From Linnemannia elongata (taxonomy: Eukaryota; Mortierellomycota; Mortierellomycetes; Mortierellales; Mortierellaceae): a stretch of 64,000 nt of DNA. A model generated the notes under the pieces. That model ran no database searches and had not been told where the DNA came from. It saw nothing but the letters and a program-made list of their open reading frames with translations. The stretch spans positions 3,122,001 through 3,186,000 of the forward strand of contig JAXBDG010000001.1 in NCBI GenBank assembly GCA_036320915.1. Direction: 5' to 3'. Made by a program: the position numbers and the translations under genes. Positions 47,926-58,752 of the stretch are shown here, in pieces (within the stretch, counting starts at the first letter, position 1; the number at the start of each line of letters is the position of its first letter).

Positions 47926-49366
47926 TCAATTGCTTCTGGCCTTCTTGCCTTGACCACGATCGCCATCAAGGTTTTCTACAGGAGGCTTCTTGTTCTTGCC
48001 TTGGTTCATCTGCTGCTGCTTCTGCTTAGGGTTCTGGTTGTAGCTCTGGCTCTGGTTCTGTTGTTGCTTCTGCTTTTGTTGCTCTTGCTTCTGTCCTTGT
48101 CCTTGTCCTTTGCCCTTATTATTATTATTGTTGTTGTTGGTCTTGCCATTGTCGATCTGGGCGGGTTTAGGCGTCTTGACAACAATCGGCATGGTCGTCT
48201 TGATAGTTTTAATGTTGGTTGCAATAAACGATGCTTGTTGTGCTGCAGGTTTCGGTGCCTCTGTCGTCTTTCCTGATGCTGATACTGGTGCTGGTGCTGT
48301 TGATGATACTGTTCCTGCCCCTACTTCTGAGATGGTAGCGCTTGTAGCTGCAAGTTGCTTTGGAGTCTTTTCCTTCGCTATTGGCTTTGGTGTCAGCTTG
48401 GGCAACCACGACGCCGTCATCGGCTCAACCATCCCTTTCAAGATCATGATCAAATCCTCAGCCTCCCTCGAGCCCTCAGTCGACTGAATAGCCAGCGCTC
48501 CCACGGCCGGCAGACCCAATGCCTCACTCAATCTCCGTTCTGAACCCCTCAACAGAGGGAACAGAAGTACTCCTGGCAACATGGCGATCATAGGTCCAAG
48601 GTGGGCGTATAGGTGGGATGGGACCAGATCGCCCTTGCAAAGGATAATCGCGGTCGGTGGTGGGTGAGCGGTCAGATCCTGGATAGAGCGTTCCAATGCC
48701 TTTGTGATCGCATTGATTCCAAGAATAGTCGACCTCAGAATTGCTGGTGCTGATGACTCTGTTGTGCTCCCTGTACTTGGTTGTAATGCTGCCGCGGATG
48801 AAGAGGTGTTGGCGAGGGTTGCGAGCGCGGTTGATGGTTTTGATGAGGCAGACATTGCCGTGTCATTTGCTGATGGCTTTTTTTGTTTCTTGTCGGGTTT
48901 GGCCACAGGCTTCGGCCGGGTATTATGGTAGTCGCGGATCGGCTTGATCATGCTATTCCCATGTATAACGTCAATGTATAATACTGAAGGTCAGCGGTGA
49001 TGTCGAAAGTATCGAATCTCCAAATAACTTCTCATTCCGTTCCTGTAAATGCGATCCATGATACCACAAACGTACTCGCAGACTGTGTCCAAAACGATCG
49101 CGTTGTTGTCCGCCGTCACCTCTGGCCTAAAAGTCAATTCGACGCAAAGCGGGTAAATAATGTCAGCTACTTTACTCCATCAGTACGCCTTTCGTTGCAA
49201 TTTTCTTTCCTGTCTCTTTTTCCCTTGAGAAAGCTATCAGAAGAGCTCAGAATACGTACCATTGGATGTTGAATGGTGTGTCTAGTACGTTCTTGAAGAC
49301 AACCTTCGTCTTCTTAGCCTCACCGCGCATTCCACCTTGGGCGATGTTGACCTTCTTTCCTGACAT
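47926..49366 (-). CDS. POP3: RNase P / RNase MRP protein subunit Pop3
   Basis: Three exons: 49366-49260, 49126-49076, 48952-47926; 394 aa. Exon 1 ends in VVFKNVLDTPFNIQW, the N-terminal signature of Pop3 (yeast: VYKPVLDNPF). Exon 3 carries an L7Ae-like fold: AIILCKGDLVPSHLYAHLGP then LLRGSERRLSEALGLPAVG. A segment KTIKTTMPIVV matches the yeast C-terminal LKTTVPIV. The protein binds the RNA of RNase P and RNase MRP, which mature tRNA 5' ends and rRNA. The C-terminus is unusually long, Lys/Gln/Asn-rich and low-complexity (poly-Asn about 298-304). A start at 48951 would miss the conserved N-terminus, so the spliced model is preferred. It is divergent from cyclophilin H. Confidence 0.85.
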
Positions 49367-49664
49367 TGTGGTCTTGTGTTGCTTGTGAGTTTCTAATGTC
49401 TTATGTTTACGTCGATTAGTGATGGCGTAGGCGATGTTGATTACAACTTTTGTTGGAAGTGAGTTGTCGAGCGTGTGGTCCGAGGTGGCGAAGTAGAAAG
49501 ATCTTTTTTTTTTTTTTTTCTTTTTCTCTTCAAGTCCTGTTTTCGAGCAAAAATTGCCAAGCCACACCATACACCACTTCAAAGTCCATGGCGCCTGCTT
49601 GGTTGTTTCTTCCATCTTACAACTCATTACCAGCCTACTACCTTAAGAATCCGTCCACTCCGCC
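49367..49664. promoter_or_regulatory. Shared divergent promoter of POP3 and cyclophilin H
   Basis: 298 bp separates the two start codons. A T16 run (49504-49519) sits in the middle, a possible nucleosome-excluding tract. No TATA box seen. Confidence 0.5.
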
Positions 49665-50789
49665 ATGTCCCAACAGAACCCAATTGTACGCGCAAGGAAA
49701 CAACTACTCATCCAAATAATGCTTCATGGAACTATGGGAGGCACAATGGCGGAAACGATAAGCATGGAACTGCACCAAAGGTCTAGAATATTCACCGCGC
49801 CTCCCTTTCGTCTTCTTCCTTACCCCACCGTTGTTGTCAATAGGTCTTTTTCGACGTGTCCATTGGCGGAAGACCTGCCGGCCGCATGAAGATGGAGCTC
49901 TTTGCCGACGTTGTCCCCAAAACTGCAGAGAACTTCAGGTACTACGGGATCTTGAAGCGAGCATGTGAACCTATTAATTGAAGGCGATGATAATGAAGTT
50001 GCTTACGATCCCATCCTTTTTTTTAAACCTCTGCTTATTGAATAGACAATTGTGCACAGGAGAATACAAGAAGAACGGTGTGCCACAAGGATACAAGAAC
50101 TGCACATTTCACAGAGTCATCAAGGATTTCATGATCCAGGGAGGCGACTTCTTGAAGGTACACACCCTTCCTATATGCGTGTGGATCAACAGCGCAGCTG
50201 TTCACGTTTATGAATATCAGGAGCTCGGGAAGAAAAACATTGGAGCGAAATGGTCCCAGAGTTGGGCTTGCAAGCGAAGACGGGGATACTAACACCATTT
50301 TTTTTTTCGTGTATTGTTTTACCTGGATATTTCCTTGGTCTGACATAGGGTGATGGCACGGGATCGATGAGCATTTATGGAGAAAAGTTCGCGGACGAGA
50401 ACTTTACGATCAAGCACACAGGACCTGGACTCCTGTCCATGGCCAACAGCGGACCCAACACAAACGGATGCCAGGTAAACATTACTTGAAGTTGGTCGTG
50501 GATCCCTGTAAGGGATATGCGAAGGATACGCTCAACGGTCACCTTGCCTTTTATCTACAATCCAAGTGTTTACTAACATCTACGCCTCCACTTCTTGTTT
50601 ACGTTGCGTAATTGCAATGAATAGTTCTTTATCACGTCAACGAAAACAGAGTATTTGGATAACAAGCACGTTGTGTTTGGAAAATTGATTGATGGACTGT
50701 TGACCCTGCGTAAGATCGAGAACGTTCAAACGGGACCTCAGAACAAGCCAAAGTTGCAGGTCGTCATCACAGAGTGTGGCGAGTACTAA
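49665..50789 (+). CDS. PPIH: Cyclophilin H (spliceosomal peptidyl-prolyl isomerase)
   Basis: Five exons: 49665-49685, 49844-49938, 50046-50157, 50349-50474, 50625-50789; 172 aa. It starts [16 protein letters not shown] and carries the cyclophilin active site: [16 protein letters not shown] (catalytic Arg), [20 protein letters not shown] and FGKLIDGL. The end [20 protein letters not shown], then TECGEY, is specific to the PPIH subfamily (human: NVPTGPNNKPKLPVVIS), separating it from cyclophilin A. PPIH binds the U4/U6 snRNP protein Prp4 in the tri-snRNP. The first coding exon has only 21 nt. The gene is convergent with the first GST. Confidence 0.95.
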
Positions 50790-50968
50790 GGGTATTCTAG
50801 CCATGTTTGCATATAACTAAAAGAAAAAATGTAACACAGCTTCCGGATGTTCCATAAAAAAAAAGTATTGAACCATTTGGATTGTTGTATGTACAATGCG
50901 AGTGTTTTATTCGAAACAAGTTTCTTGGTGATGTTTTACAATATTGTAGTTGTGGCCAGGTAAACACC

Positions 50969-51947
50969 TTACTTGACCCACTTGCGGTAGTTGTTGGTCA
51001 ATGTCTCCTGGGAGGGAGTAGCCTTCTGAACGGTCAAGCGTGCAGTGACGGCCTCCTTCCACTCAAAGAACCTCTCCAGCTGAGGGAACTCCTTCTGGGT
51101 CACTTCCTTGCTATCGTTGTACTGTCCCAAAAGGAAGAAGCGAGCCAAGAAGGGAGCGATCGCCAAATCGGCAAAGGTGAACTTATCACCAAGGAAGAAG
51201 GGACCGTGGCCATCACCCTCGACACGATGGGCATCGACGAGCAACTTGTTGACCTTCTCGAGCTCAACGACGAGAGCCTCGCGGTTGGCAGCAGCCTCGG
51301 TGGCATCAGTGATGAAAGTTGCCTTGTGGTGGGCGGGCTGGGTGCGTGCACCCCAGTGATGGATCAGGTAGCGGGTCTGGGCGCGCTGCAATGGGTCTTT
51401 GGGGAGGAGACTATGTAGTGAAGTGAAAAATGGGATGTTGCTGTTAGTCTCTACTTTTTCCTGCAGGGTCTAACTCCATTACCGATCGCATCTTGTCCTT
51501 TTTTTCCTAAGCGATATCATTTCGTCCCTGGAAAAGAATGGAAGCTTTTTTTCCCCGTCCCGATAGATTTGGAGCCTCCTCTCCCTTTCCCTCCCCATCC
51601 AGTCCCTCTTCCTACTTCTTCCTCGCTACCCCACAACAGCAGCAACCACTCCCGTCAGATAACTATACAATAAAAAGCGAAAAGAGAACTTACCCAGACT
51701 CGGGGTGCAAGTCAGCAATGTACTCAGCAACAAAGAGCGATTCGAGGATGATATCCTTATCATCAATCTTCAGAGCAGGGACCTGGCCATAGGGGTTGAT
51801 GTCCTTGAGGTACCACTCGGGGCGAGGGACGGAGAGGTCGATGGGGATGACCTCGTGGTCCTGGTTGGTCTCGGCCAGGGCGATGACGGCGCGGGCAGCG
51901 TAGGGGCAGGCATCTGAGTTGTAGAGGACGAGCTTTGGGGCGGTCAT
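50969..51947 (-). CDS. Glutathione transferase, omega-like (tandem copy 1)
   Basis: Two exons, 51947-51694 and 51410-50969; 231 aa. The thioredoxin-like N-terminal domain starts MTAPKLVLYNSDACPYAARA. The Cys in CPYAAR is where omega-class enzymes carry their catalytic cysteine. PYGQVPALK has the cis-Pro and LESLFVAEYIAD the Glu-Ser that bind glutathione. The C-terminal helical domain holds FTFADLAIAPFLAR. Omega-type enzymes run thiol-transfer and dehydroascorbate-type reductions rather than classic conjugation. The paralogue about 2 kb away shares the intron position and phase exactly, so they arose by tandem duplication. A CATAAAAGG box lies about 110 bp upstream. Confidence 0.93.
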
Positions 51948-52055
51948 TGTTGTATGGTGAAGATGTTGTTGTTGTTGGTGGGAGTTGGGTACTTGGTGAA
52001 TGTGAGAATGAAAAGAACAAAGGAAGGAAAGAAGGAAGAAGAGCGGCGTTGGCCG

Positions 52056-52064
52056 CCTTTTATG
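52056..52064 (-). promoter_or_regulatory. TATA box of GST copy 1
   Basis: Minus-strand CATAAAAGG, 109-117 bp before the ATG. The same nonamer occurs before GST copy 2. Confidence 0.55.
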
Positions 52065-52292
52065 TTCTACAATTGACTCTTGCTTCCTTGATCGTAACCC
52101 ATTTACACTCAGGGTGGAAAATGTGTGATGTGTGTTGTCCTGGGGCTCCAAGGTTTGGTGAGTTCGCTCATCACTTCATCACCAGCCAATGGGAAACAGC
52201 GAAAAATTGTCCTCTCTTCGAATTATTCAGCGATCGAAAAAAAAGAGAACCAAACAACAAAGTTGGACACAGCGGCAACTCATGCTGTACGA

Positions 52293-52296
<4 letters not shown>

Positions 52297-52324
<28 letters not shown>

Positions 52325-52325
52325 T
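52297..52325 (+). repeat. T29 homopolymer
   Basis: Twenty-nine T between the GST genes, about 350 bp upstream of the start of GST copy 1. Confidence 0.9.
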
Positions 52326-53093
52326 GTGCTTCGCTCAACAAGAGGGTAAATATTATTTCATGCAGGGGGAGAGGGGGGTCTTCTTTCTAGCCCAACTGAA
52401 CGAAACTTTCACGGTCAACTAGGAGCACTTTGCTCAATTGGATGCACATGAGGAAAAGAAGATGCGAAGTCCAAGATAGACTGGAAGGTTCGTTCTTTTG
52501 AACATCAATTACTAATAATCACTATTCACGTCATGTACGCGTACAACTCGCAAGAATCAATAATCAAAAGAGCCGTCAAGTGCAAAGAATCCCTGTCGAT
52601 CACACCATCTATAATGTCAATGGACGAGCTATTCTACTCTCTCCCCATTGATAAAAAAGAAAGAACTGTCAGTCAAGTCGGTATTGTTGTTTGTGGTTAG
52701 GTTTGGTTTATTTTGTGCAATTTAGCCATTAGTGGTCATTTTTTTTTACCTGTGCGGCAAGGTGCATCTTTTGTCATACGTTGTGAGGATATGTATCCAA
52801 GACGGGCAGTACGACCCATCCTGGCTGCGGTTTAACAGGACGTATCTATATGTCATCTGGACTACCCTTCCATGTTGCCAGCAACAAGCAATCGAGAATC
52901 GAGCGTATCATAGTTCCTTGGACAGAATCTGAGAATGAAAAGTACATTATGAACAAAAAGGGCAATTCGACCTTGGCTTTTTTAATAGGATATGTACAGT
53001 ACTAATGCTTGAATGTAGAGATATTGGATGAATTTAAAGTTGTTTCTTTGCAGCTGTTGTTGCTGTTAGTTGTCGTTTTTTGTCGCTCCTGAT

Positions 53094-53907
53094 TTACTTG
53101 AGCCACTTCTTGTAGATGGGGATGAGCTCCTCGGTGCTAGGCAAAGACTTGACGACCGTCTCACGCTTCACGACCGCATCCGACCACTCCAAGAACCTCT
53201 TCAACTTGGGGTTCTCCTTCGGGAACACAAAACCTTCACCAATATCCTTCTGGTAAACCTCCACCAAAGGAACCCTCGTCAAAAAGCTCGCCAAAGCCAA
53301 ATCCGCGAATGTGAACTGGCTACCCAAGAAGAAGGGCCCGTCGCCATTGAGGCCGGGCTGAGAAGTCTTGTGGACGGAACGGAGGAGGTGGTCGATTTTT
53401 TCGAGTTGGTCAATGAAGGCTTGGTGACGTTGTTGAGCACCAGCGGGATCGAGGGTGAAGGCAGCGTTGCCGAAGGCGGGTTGGACGTGTGTGCCCCAGT
53501 GGTGGATCAGATAACGGGTTTGGGCACGCTGCAGGGCGTCTGTGGGCAAGAGTCTGTTTTGTTATGTTCATGCAAGAGCAATTGAGAGGACACTGTTAGT
53601 CCAGAATCGAATTTTCATTTGGACAGACGTAGTTCAATTAGAGGAAGACTTACCCAGACTCGGGGTGGAGATCGGCAATGTACTCAGCGACAAAGAGAGA
53701 CTCGAGGATAATGTCCTTGTCATTAACCTTCAAGGCGGGGACTTGGCCGTAGGGGTTGATGTCCTTGAGATACCAGTCGGGACGGGGGACCGAGAGGTCA
53801 ATCTCAACGTTCTCATAGGGGTGCTTTGTCTCGGCCAGGGCAAGGACTGCACGAGCGGCGAAGGGGCAGAACTTGTAGTTGTAGAGGACGAGCTTCTGGA
53901 GGGACAT
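53094..53907 (-). CDS. Glutathione transferase, omega-like (tandem copy 2)
   Basis: Two exons, 53907-53654 and 53553-53094; 237 aa. It starts MSLQKLVLYNYKFCPFAARA; KFCPFAAR is closer to the animal omega signature (RFCPFAER) than copy 1 and keeps the catalytic Cys. DLSVPRPDWYLKDINPYGQV and LESLFVAEYIADLHPES are almost the same as in copy 1, while the C-terminal domain (FTFADLALASFLTRVP) has diverged more and has a longer loop. The intron falls at the same codon and phase as in copy 1. Likely role: thiol-disulfide redox or detoxification in the cytosol. Confidence 0.93.
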
Positions 53908-54038
53908 TGTTGGTTTATTCTTGTTTGTTGAGTTGTTAGTTGTTGTTGGTTGTTGTTGGTTGTTGTGGTTGCTGGTTTTCTTGTTGCGTGTTGGAGATGA
54001 GTTGAAAGAAAGAAAGAAAAAAAAGCGGTCAGAGCATG

Positions 54039-54048
54039 CCCTTTTATG
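54039..54048 (-). promoter_or_regulatory. TATA box of GST copy 2
   Basis: Minus-strand CATAAAAGGG, 132-141 bp before the ATG, matching the box of copy 1. Confidence 0.55.
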
Positions 54049-54090
54049 TCTTTGTCCATTCATGCGTGGTGAGCTGACAAACTTGCTCAA

Positions 54091-54114
54091 TTTTTTTTTT
54101 TTTTTTTTTTTTTT
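54091..54114 (+). repeat. T24 homopolymer
   Basis: Twenty-four T about 45 bp upstream of the GST copy 2 TATA box. Confidence 0.9.
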
Positions 54115-54706
54115 GTTGCTTTGGCCAACTTTGCAGTTGGATTTGTCATTTTCTTCATTTCTCAGCCAGAATGATATAATTGCTCTGGTAAATGCCAGTC
54201 TTTGTACTTCTCCGCTCTCTTGCCCTTTTGTTATTTTCTCTTTGAATAAGCAATGTGCGTAATGCTGCAGATACTCACCTCCATCTCTGTACTCTTCTCC
54301 CTCCCTGTCCTGCTTTCTTGTTTTCTTCGACGGTCTATCACATCGTGCTAAAGAATAAAATGGCGACATAACTACTTCTCTTTTCCCTCCCTAGACGAAC
54401 AACACTTCCTCCTTTCGCTCTCTTCGTGGTGATCTCAAATCAACTCCATTAAGGGTCACTACAGGCACAAACGCATCGCCAACGACAAAGGCAAACAAAA
54501 GGTTGTATTTACAGGTAGTGTTTATTTTGGTACAATGGCAGTGAAGAAGGATGTTCAAAACTGCGATATAGGGATGCTCAATCGCAAGGTGGGGGAGACT
54601 TGACAGTCAGAGCGTAAAAGTCCTTGGAAGACAAGGGGGACTTGAAGGAACAAGAGACCCGACGTCAAGGAATCGAGGAAAGATGGAGACGAGTTTTTTT
54701 TTTTTT

Positions 54707-54997
54707 TTACTCGTACTTCTCCTCATAGATGCGCTCAGCGTTCTTCTTGGCCTGGTGCTTAGCCTTCTCGCGGTCCAAAAAGTCCAAGCCCTTGGTCTCG
54801 AACAACTTGTCGGCCTCCATAGCAGCCAAACCGGCAAAGATCTCCTTGGTCAACTTGTGCTTGTCATCGGGACGACCGTTCTCGACAGACTTCATGGCCT
54901 CAAAAGCGGCAGCTCCGGCGATGAGCTCGTGCGACCAGGAGGACTTGTGGCCCTCGGATCCGTAGACTTCATCGTGGTGCTCTCCGAAACCGAACAT
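54707..54997 (-). CDS. CipC-like stress-response protein (DUF3759)
   Basis: Single exon, 96 aa. It starts MFGFGEHHDEVYG and contains SWSHELIAGAAAFEAMKSVE, then KEIFAGLAAMEADKLFETKG and LDFLDREKAKHQAKKNAERI, the conserved core of the fungal CipC family (concanamycin-induced protein C). The family is small, soluble and helical; it is induced by stress or in hyphae, and its biochemical role is unknown. Like the neighbouring GSTs it has a TATA-like box (ATAAAAAGGG, about 150 bp upstream), so strong induced expression is plausible. A T15 run on the plus strand (54694-54708) overlaps the stop codon: the A-run on the coding strand supplies the last two bases of TAA. Confidence 0.9.
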   Translation of the reverse strand: MFGFGEHHDEVYGSEGHKSSWSHELIAGAAAFEAMKSVENGRPDDKHKLTKEIFAGLAAMEADKLFETKGLDFLDREKAKHQAKKNAERIYEEKYE

Positions 54998-57057
54998 TGT
55001 GTGTATGTGTGTGTGTTGTGGGGGTGGTTGAGGGGAGAAGGGTGTTGGCGGTTGCTTGAAAGAAAGCGGTGTTGTGAGAAGAGGAGAGAGGTTGTTGTTG
55101 TGTTGATGAAGAAGAAGAAGTAGAAAAGGAGTGGGAAGTGCCGCCCTTTTTATTCTGTCAAAGAAACAAACGCCAAGCCAAGTTGATCGAGGAGGTGGGG
55201 GATATGATTAATATGGATTGACCACCTCCGGAACAACCATAGGTGCGCATAAACTTGACTCTTTCTGTAGTACTTGTACCTGTCTTTTGTTACTTTTTTG
55301 TTGTCCTTTCAAATTGCCAATTGACAATTGGCGTAATAGGGAGAAAACAAGGAGTATGATGTTCATGCGGACAAAGGACAAGAAGACAGGCACAGTTCAG
55401 TTCCTCCGGACAGGGGATAGGGTTGTGCGGACGGACAAGGATGATTGGCCTGCTATTTCTTTCTCACTTCATCCTCCAACGGAAAATCCATCGCGAGCAA
55501 ACAAAGTAAGCCATGAGTTGTTGTCTCCTTCGTGCTCATATCCCCCCTATCCCCGAGTCGAATCAGCGCACTCTACTGCAATTATCGCAAAAAGGAAAAT
55601 CCTTGTCATGCGCCTGAACCTTCTTTCTTCTTTAATCCAACCACAGGCACACAGGCACCAGGCACACCCATTGAATGTTTTTTCCGCCCTTTTGGAGGAC
55701 ACTCATCCCTCCCTTTCACACTCACCGCCTCTCTTCAAGCTCTCTATCTATCTATCTTCCTCACCTCTCCAAAGTCCTGAACACGTAACAAAGCACCCTA
55801 GCATCAAAAAGGCTCTCAACCTCATCTGTCGTCATCAGACTTCTCGGTGAACCGTTTCTTCCATCCAGCTAAACAAGCAGCATCAATCTCTTTTTTTCCG
55901 TATGGCAAACAAGTTCTCCAGACAAAAAAAGTAGAGCGCAAAACCTGCTTTGCCAATACCCCCACCTTCGTAGGCTCCAAAACTTTGCAGAGTTGAGCGG
56001 GCTGTTCTATTGCAGTCGAAAGGTTTGAAAAACAACCAGTGGGGTTTCTGTCTCTCCATTAAAAGGAAGTCTTTGTACGTAGAAACAAATGAATGAATGA
56101 ACGAAATAAAAAAAAAAAATGCCTCAATTCTTCCAATGGGCTGTTGAGGGGGGAGGAGGGGTCCAAACAGTGATTGCAATCCTGACAACGTTGATCCAGT
56201 GGGTGTATTTCTGCCATTCATGGTCTAGGTTCGTTTTTTGTTTGTACAAAGGAAGCCTGGTCTTTGAAGAAGGAAGGGAAGGCCGTCAGAACTGTGCTTA
56301 CGAGAAAGGGTTGTGTCGATGTGTTTGTTTATCGCAACGTCGCAAAATCTAGGCAAGAAAAACAAGCAAAGTGGTCGGACGCGCGACAGATAAAAAGCAG
56401 CAGTGATGCCTAGGCCCTGCTCTCGTCCTGTCACGTTCTCACTCATCTATTGTCAAAAAACACATTCTTTGCTTCTACGGTGAAATATGGCCCTTCTAAC
56501 TCTAGTCAAGTCTCTCGTTTTTTTTTCTCTCAGCATTCAGTAAGGTCACTCAATCCTCCACTTCTTTTACTATAGGCCCTAATGATAATAATGATAATGA
56601 AAATACTAGTAAGTAAAAAGAAAAAAAGTGCTGTGTGCGGACTCAACTTGTGAAACCGGCAAAAATGTTCAGTGCCGCTTTTTCGAGTTGGGTATCGGAG
56701 CTCTTGTCTCTTGTCTCCTCCTCTTCATTAACGCGTTTTAGACTCTCATTTTTCACCCTCACAGTATTTCCTTCCTTTACGCACAACTGCCAGGAATACC
56801 TTTGTTGTCAAGAAACAACTCTATTTCCCCGGCATGACATGGACAAGGATGAAAGATGGCAATTGCAGAAAACAAAAGTCCTAGTTTTGTAGGGTTGGTT
56901 AGATTGACTTTTGAAGGAAGAGATATGTACAAAGAGGGAAAACGAAGGGAAAGAAAGATAAAACAGGCAGGAGGATATAAGAGAGCTATGGACAAATACT
57001 GCAGGTCGAAAGAAGCAGGACAAGAAAGGTAAAGGGAGGGCGGAAACTAGCTAGGGG
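54998..57057. other. Intergenic region (CipC-like / GID4)
   Basis: About 2 kb with no supported gene. A TATA-like box for the CipC-like gene lies at 55144-55153. Short purine/pyrimidine-rich stretches give spurious open frames, none with a recognisable domain or good splice sites. Confidence 0.5.
55144..55153 (-). promoter_or_regulatory. TATA-like box of the CipC-like gene
   Basis: Minus-strand ATAAAAAGGG about 150 bp before the ATG at 54997. Confidence 0.45.
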
Positions 57058-58752
57058 CTAACGGAACTCAAAGGATCCGAACGAGGAAGGGCGCTCCTGG
57101 ACATGGCTCAACATTAGCTTCTGAAACCTATGTGCAGGTAAAAAAAAAAAAAAAAAAAAAAGGGATGGGCAGAGGGTGAAAAAAAAACCAAAAGAAAGAA
57201 AGATGGACTTTATGTGAGTTTCTTGTCTCGTCAGGATAACGTCAACTTGTTACACCCAACAATGGCTTTGAGTCCGTCTTGAATGCATTTTTGTTTGAGT
57301 GGGAGAAAAAAACATTTTGCCCAAGAGGTGTCGTGTCAACATTGAAGAAGCAAGAGGAAGAGACTTACTTTTCGCTGGATTGGTGGTAGTAGTAACCCTC
57401 AATCTCGCCCTTGGACATATTGTAGCAGATGTAATAAAAGCCCGCAAAACTTGCACCCGTGATGCCCTCGACGCGATGATCCGGGACCAAGAAATGCTCC
57501 TTCCACCGCATGAATATCACATCCTTGTTCTGGAAGTCGTATTTGAAATCGTCGTTCGTGAATATGTCGCACATCGGCTCGAATGGCTTGAACAGTGTCT
57601 GTTGTAGTTCAGGTGGAAGGCAAAAATGATAGGTTAGCTCTTTTGCTTTGTTGAGTGCCCATGTCTGTTGAAAATGTTTGGCACTGCTTCTTCTCACAGC
57701 CTCCTTCCTCTTTGACTATCTCGCATGTCAAGAATTGCGTGCCTCAATCAACCATGATATTCCTGCCTACATATCTGCCAGCCAGCTCTACACTTACCCA
57801 ATGCTCCTTGTCGGTCTTGGAGCTGGCATCCCACTTCTTCGTCACGAACGAATACGCATTCCCGATGATCTCGGCATCAAAGAAAGTCGTCAACTCGGGG
57901 TACTCATCCGTTAATCCTCTGATGTGCAGGTATCCACATAATGATGAGTCCTTCAAATTGACATCCTGAGGAAAACGAATTTGAACGAACAGGCAAGACG
58001 TAATAACAAGGTTAGTCCTCATTGCTTGAACAGTAACAAAATGAGAAGGCAAAAATGCTCCCTTGAGTACTTCGTCTCACTCTTTTCCCACACTCTGCCC
58101 CCGCTGTTCACGTCAGTATTTTGGTTACCTTGATGTCGACCATGACTTCATAACTATTAGAACCAGACTTTTGTCGTCCCTGGAACCGACTCCCTGCATA
58201 CAAGTGCGCAATCTTGGAAGGTCTCAATCGAACAGCATCAAACGGATCCTTCTTCTCTCTCGGCAATTGCTGCCATCCCGTCAAGCCCAACCCGCCATTC
58301 CTTGCAGCCGCCCCACCAGGGCCTGAAACCCCCAACGGTTGTCGTTTCCGAAGTAACGCCAACCCGGCAATCAACTGCTGCTGCTGCTGTTTGAGGAGAA
58401 GTATTGAACGTTGTGCGGGTGTGAGGCTGTTGAGGTTGAAGGTATTGGTGGCAGAGAGTGATAGTGCGCAGGTGGTCCAGTGGCGGATTCCGTTAATGTG
58501 AATGAAAAGAGAGGAGCTCGCATGAGCATGAGCATGAGCGCCATCGCCATCGCCATCGCCGTTGTTGTCCGTAGAATGGTTGTTGTATTCGTAGTTGGCG
58601 GCTGATTCTATTATTGAGTCTCCTCCGTCGTCAGAGGGGAGGGGGAGAGACCCACAGGTGCAGGTTACTGTTGCGGCCAGGGCAAGCATGCCCTCTTCGG
58701 CGCCGAGGACGACGACGGGGTCGGAGGAGCACGTCTGGGTGAAGACTGGCAT
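57058..58752 (-). CDS. GID4: GID4 / Vid24, substrate receptor of the GID/CTLH ubiquitin ligase
   Basis: Four exons: 58752-58129, 57965-57798, 57598-57369, 57127-57058; 363 aa. After a low-complexity N-terminus (Asn/Gly, His-Ala and Gln runs) the beta-barrel starts AHLYAGSRFQGRQKSGSNSY, then LCGYLHIRGLTDEYPELTTF, FFDAEIIG, MRWKEHFLVPDHRVEGITGA and FAGFYYICYNM. It ends in SFEFR. Gid4 binds N-terminal proline degrons, such as those of gluconeogenic enzymes in yeast, and delivers them to the GID E3. The barrel is well conserved; the 170-residue N-terminal extension is not. The last intron has T22 in the sense strand just before its 3' splice site. Confidence 0.94.
57140..57161 (+). repeat. A22 homopolymer, a polypyrimidine tract in GID4
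   Basis: Twenty-two A on the plus strand, T22 in the sense of GID4, ending about 12 nt before the exon 4 acceptor, so it is the polypyrimidine tract of that intron. Confidence 0.85.

Larger units (their letters stand above)
51948..53093. other. Intergenic region between the two GST genes
   Basis: Promoter of GST copy 1 and 3' flank of copy 2. It holds T29 at 52297-52325 and a TATA box. No other gene recognised. Confidence 0.55.
53908..54706. other. Intergenic region upstream of GST copy 2
   Basis: Holds a TATA box, a GTTGTTGGTT-type repeat next to the start codon and T24 at 54091-54114. No other gene recognised. Confidence 0.55.

Noticed and set aside
47926..48951. Single-exon start of POP3 at 48951
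   Set aside because: It would drop the conserved VLDTPFNIQW segment, which two upstream exons with good splice sites supply in frame.
55200..57050. Several 60-210 codon frames
   Set aside because: No domain, no supporting splice sites and strong composition bias.
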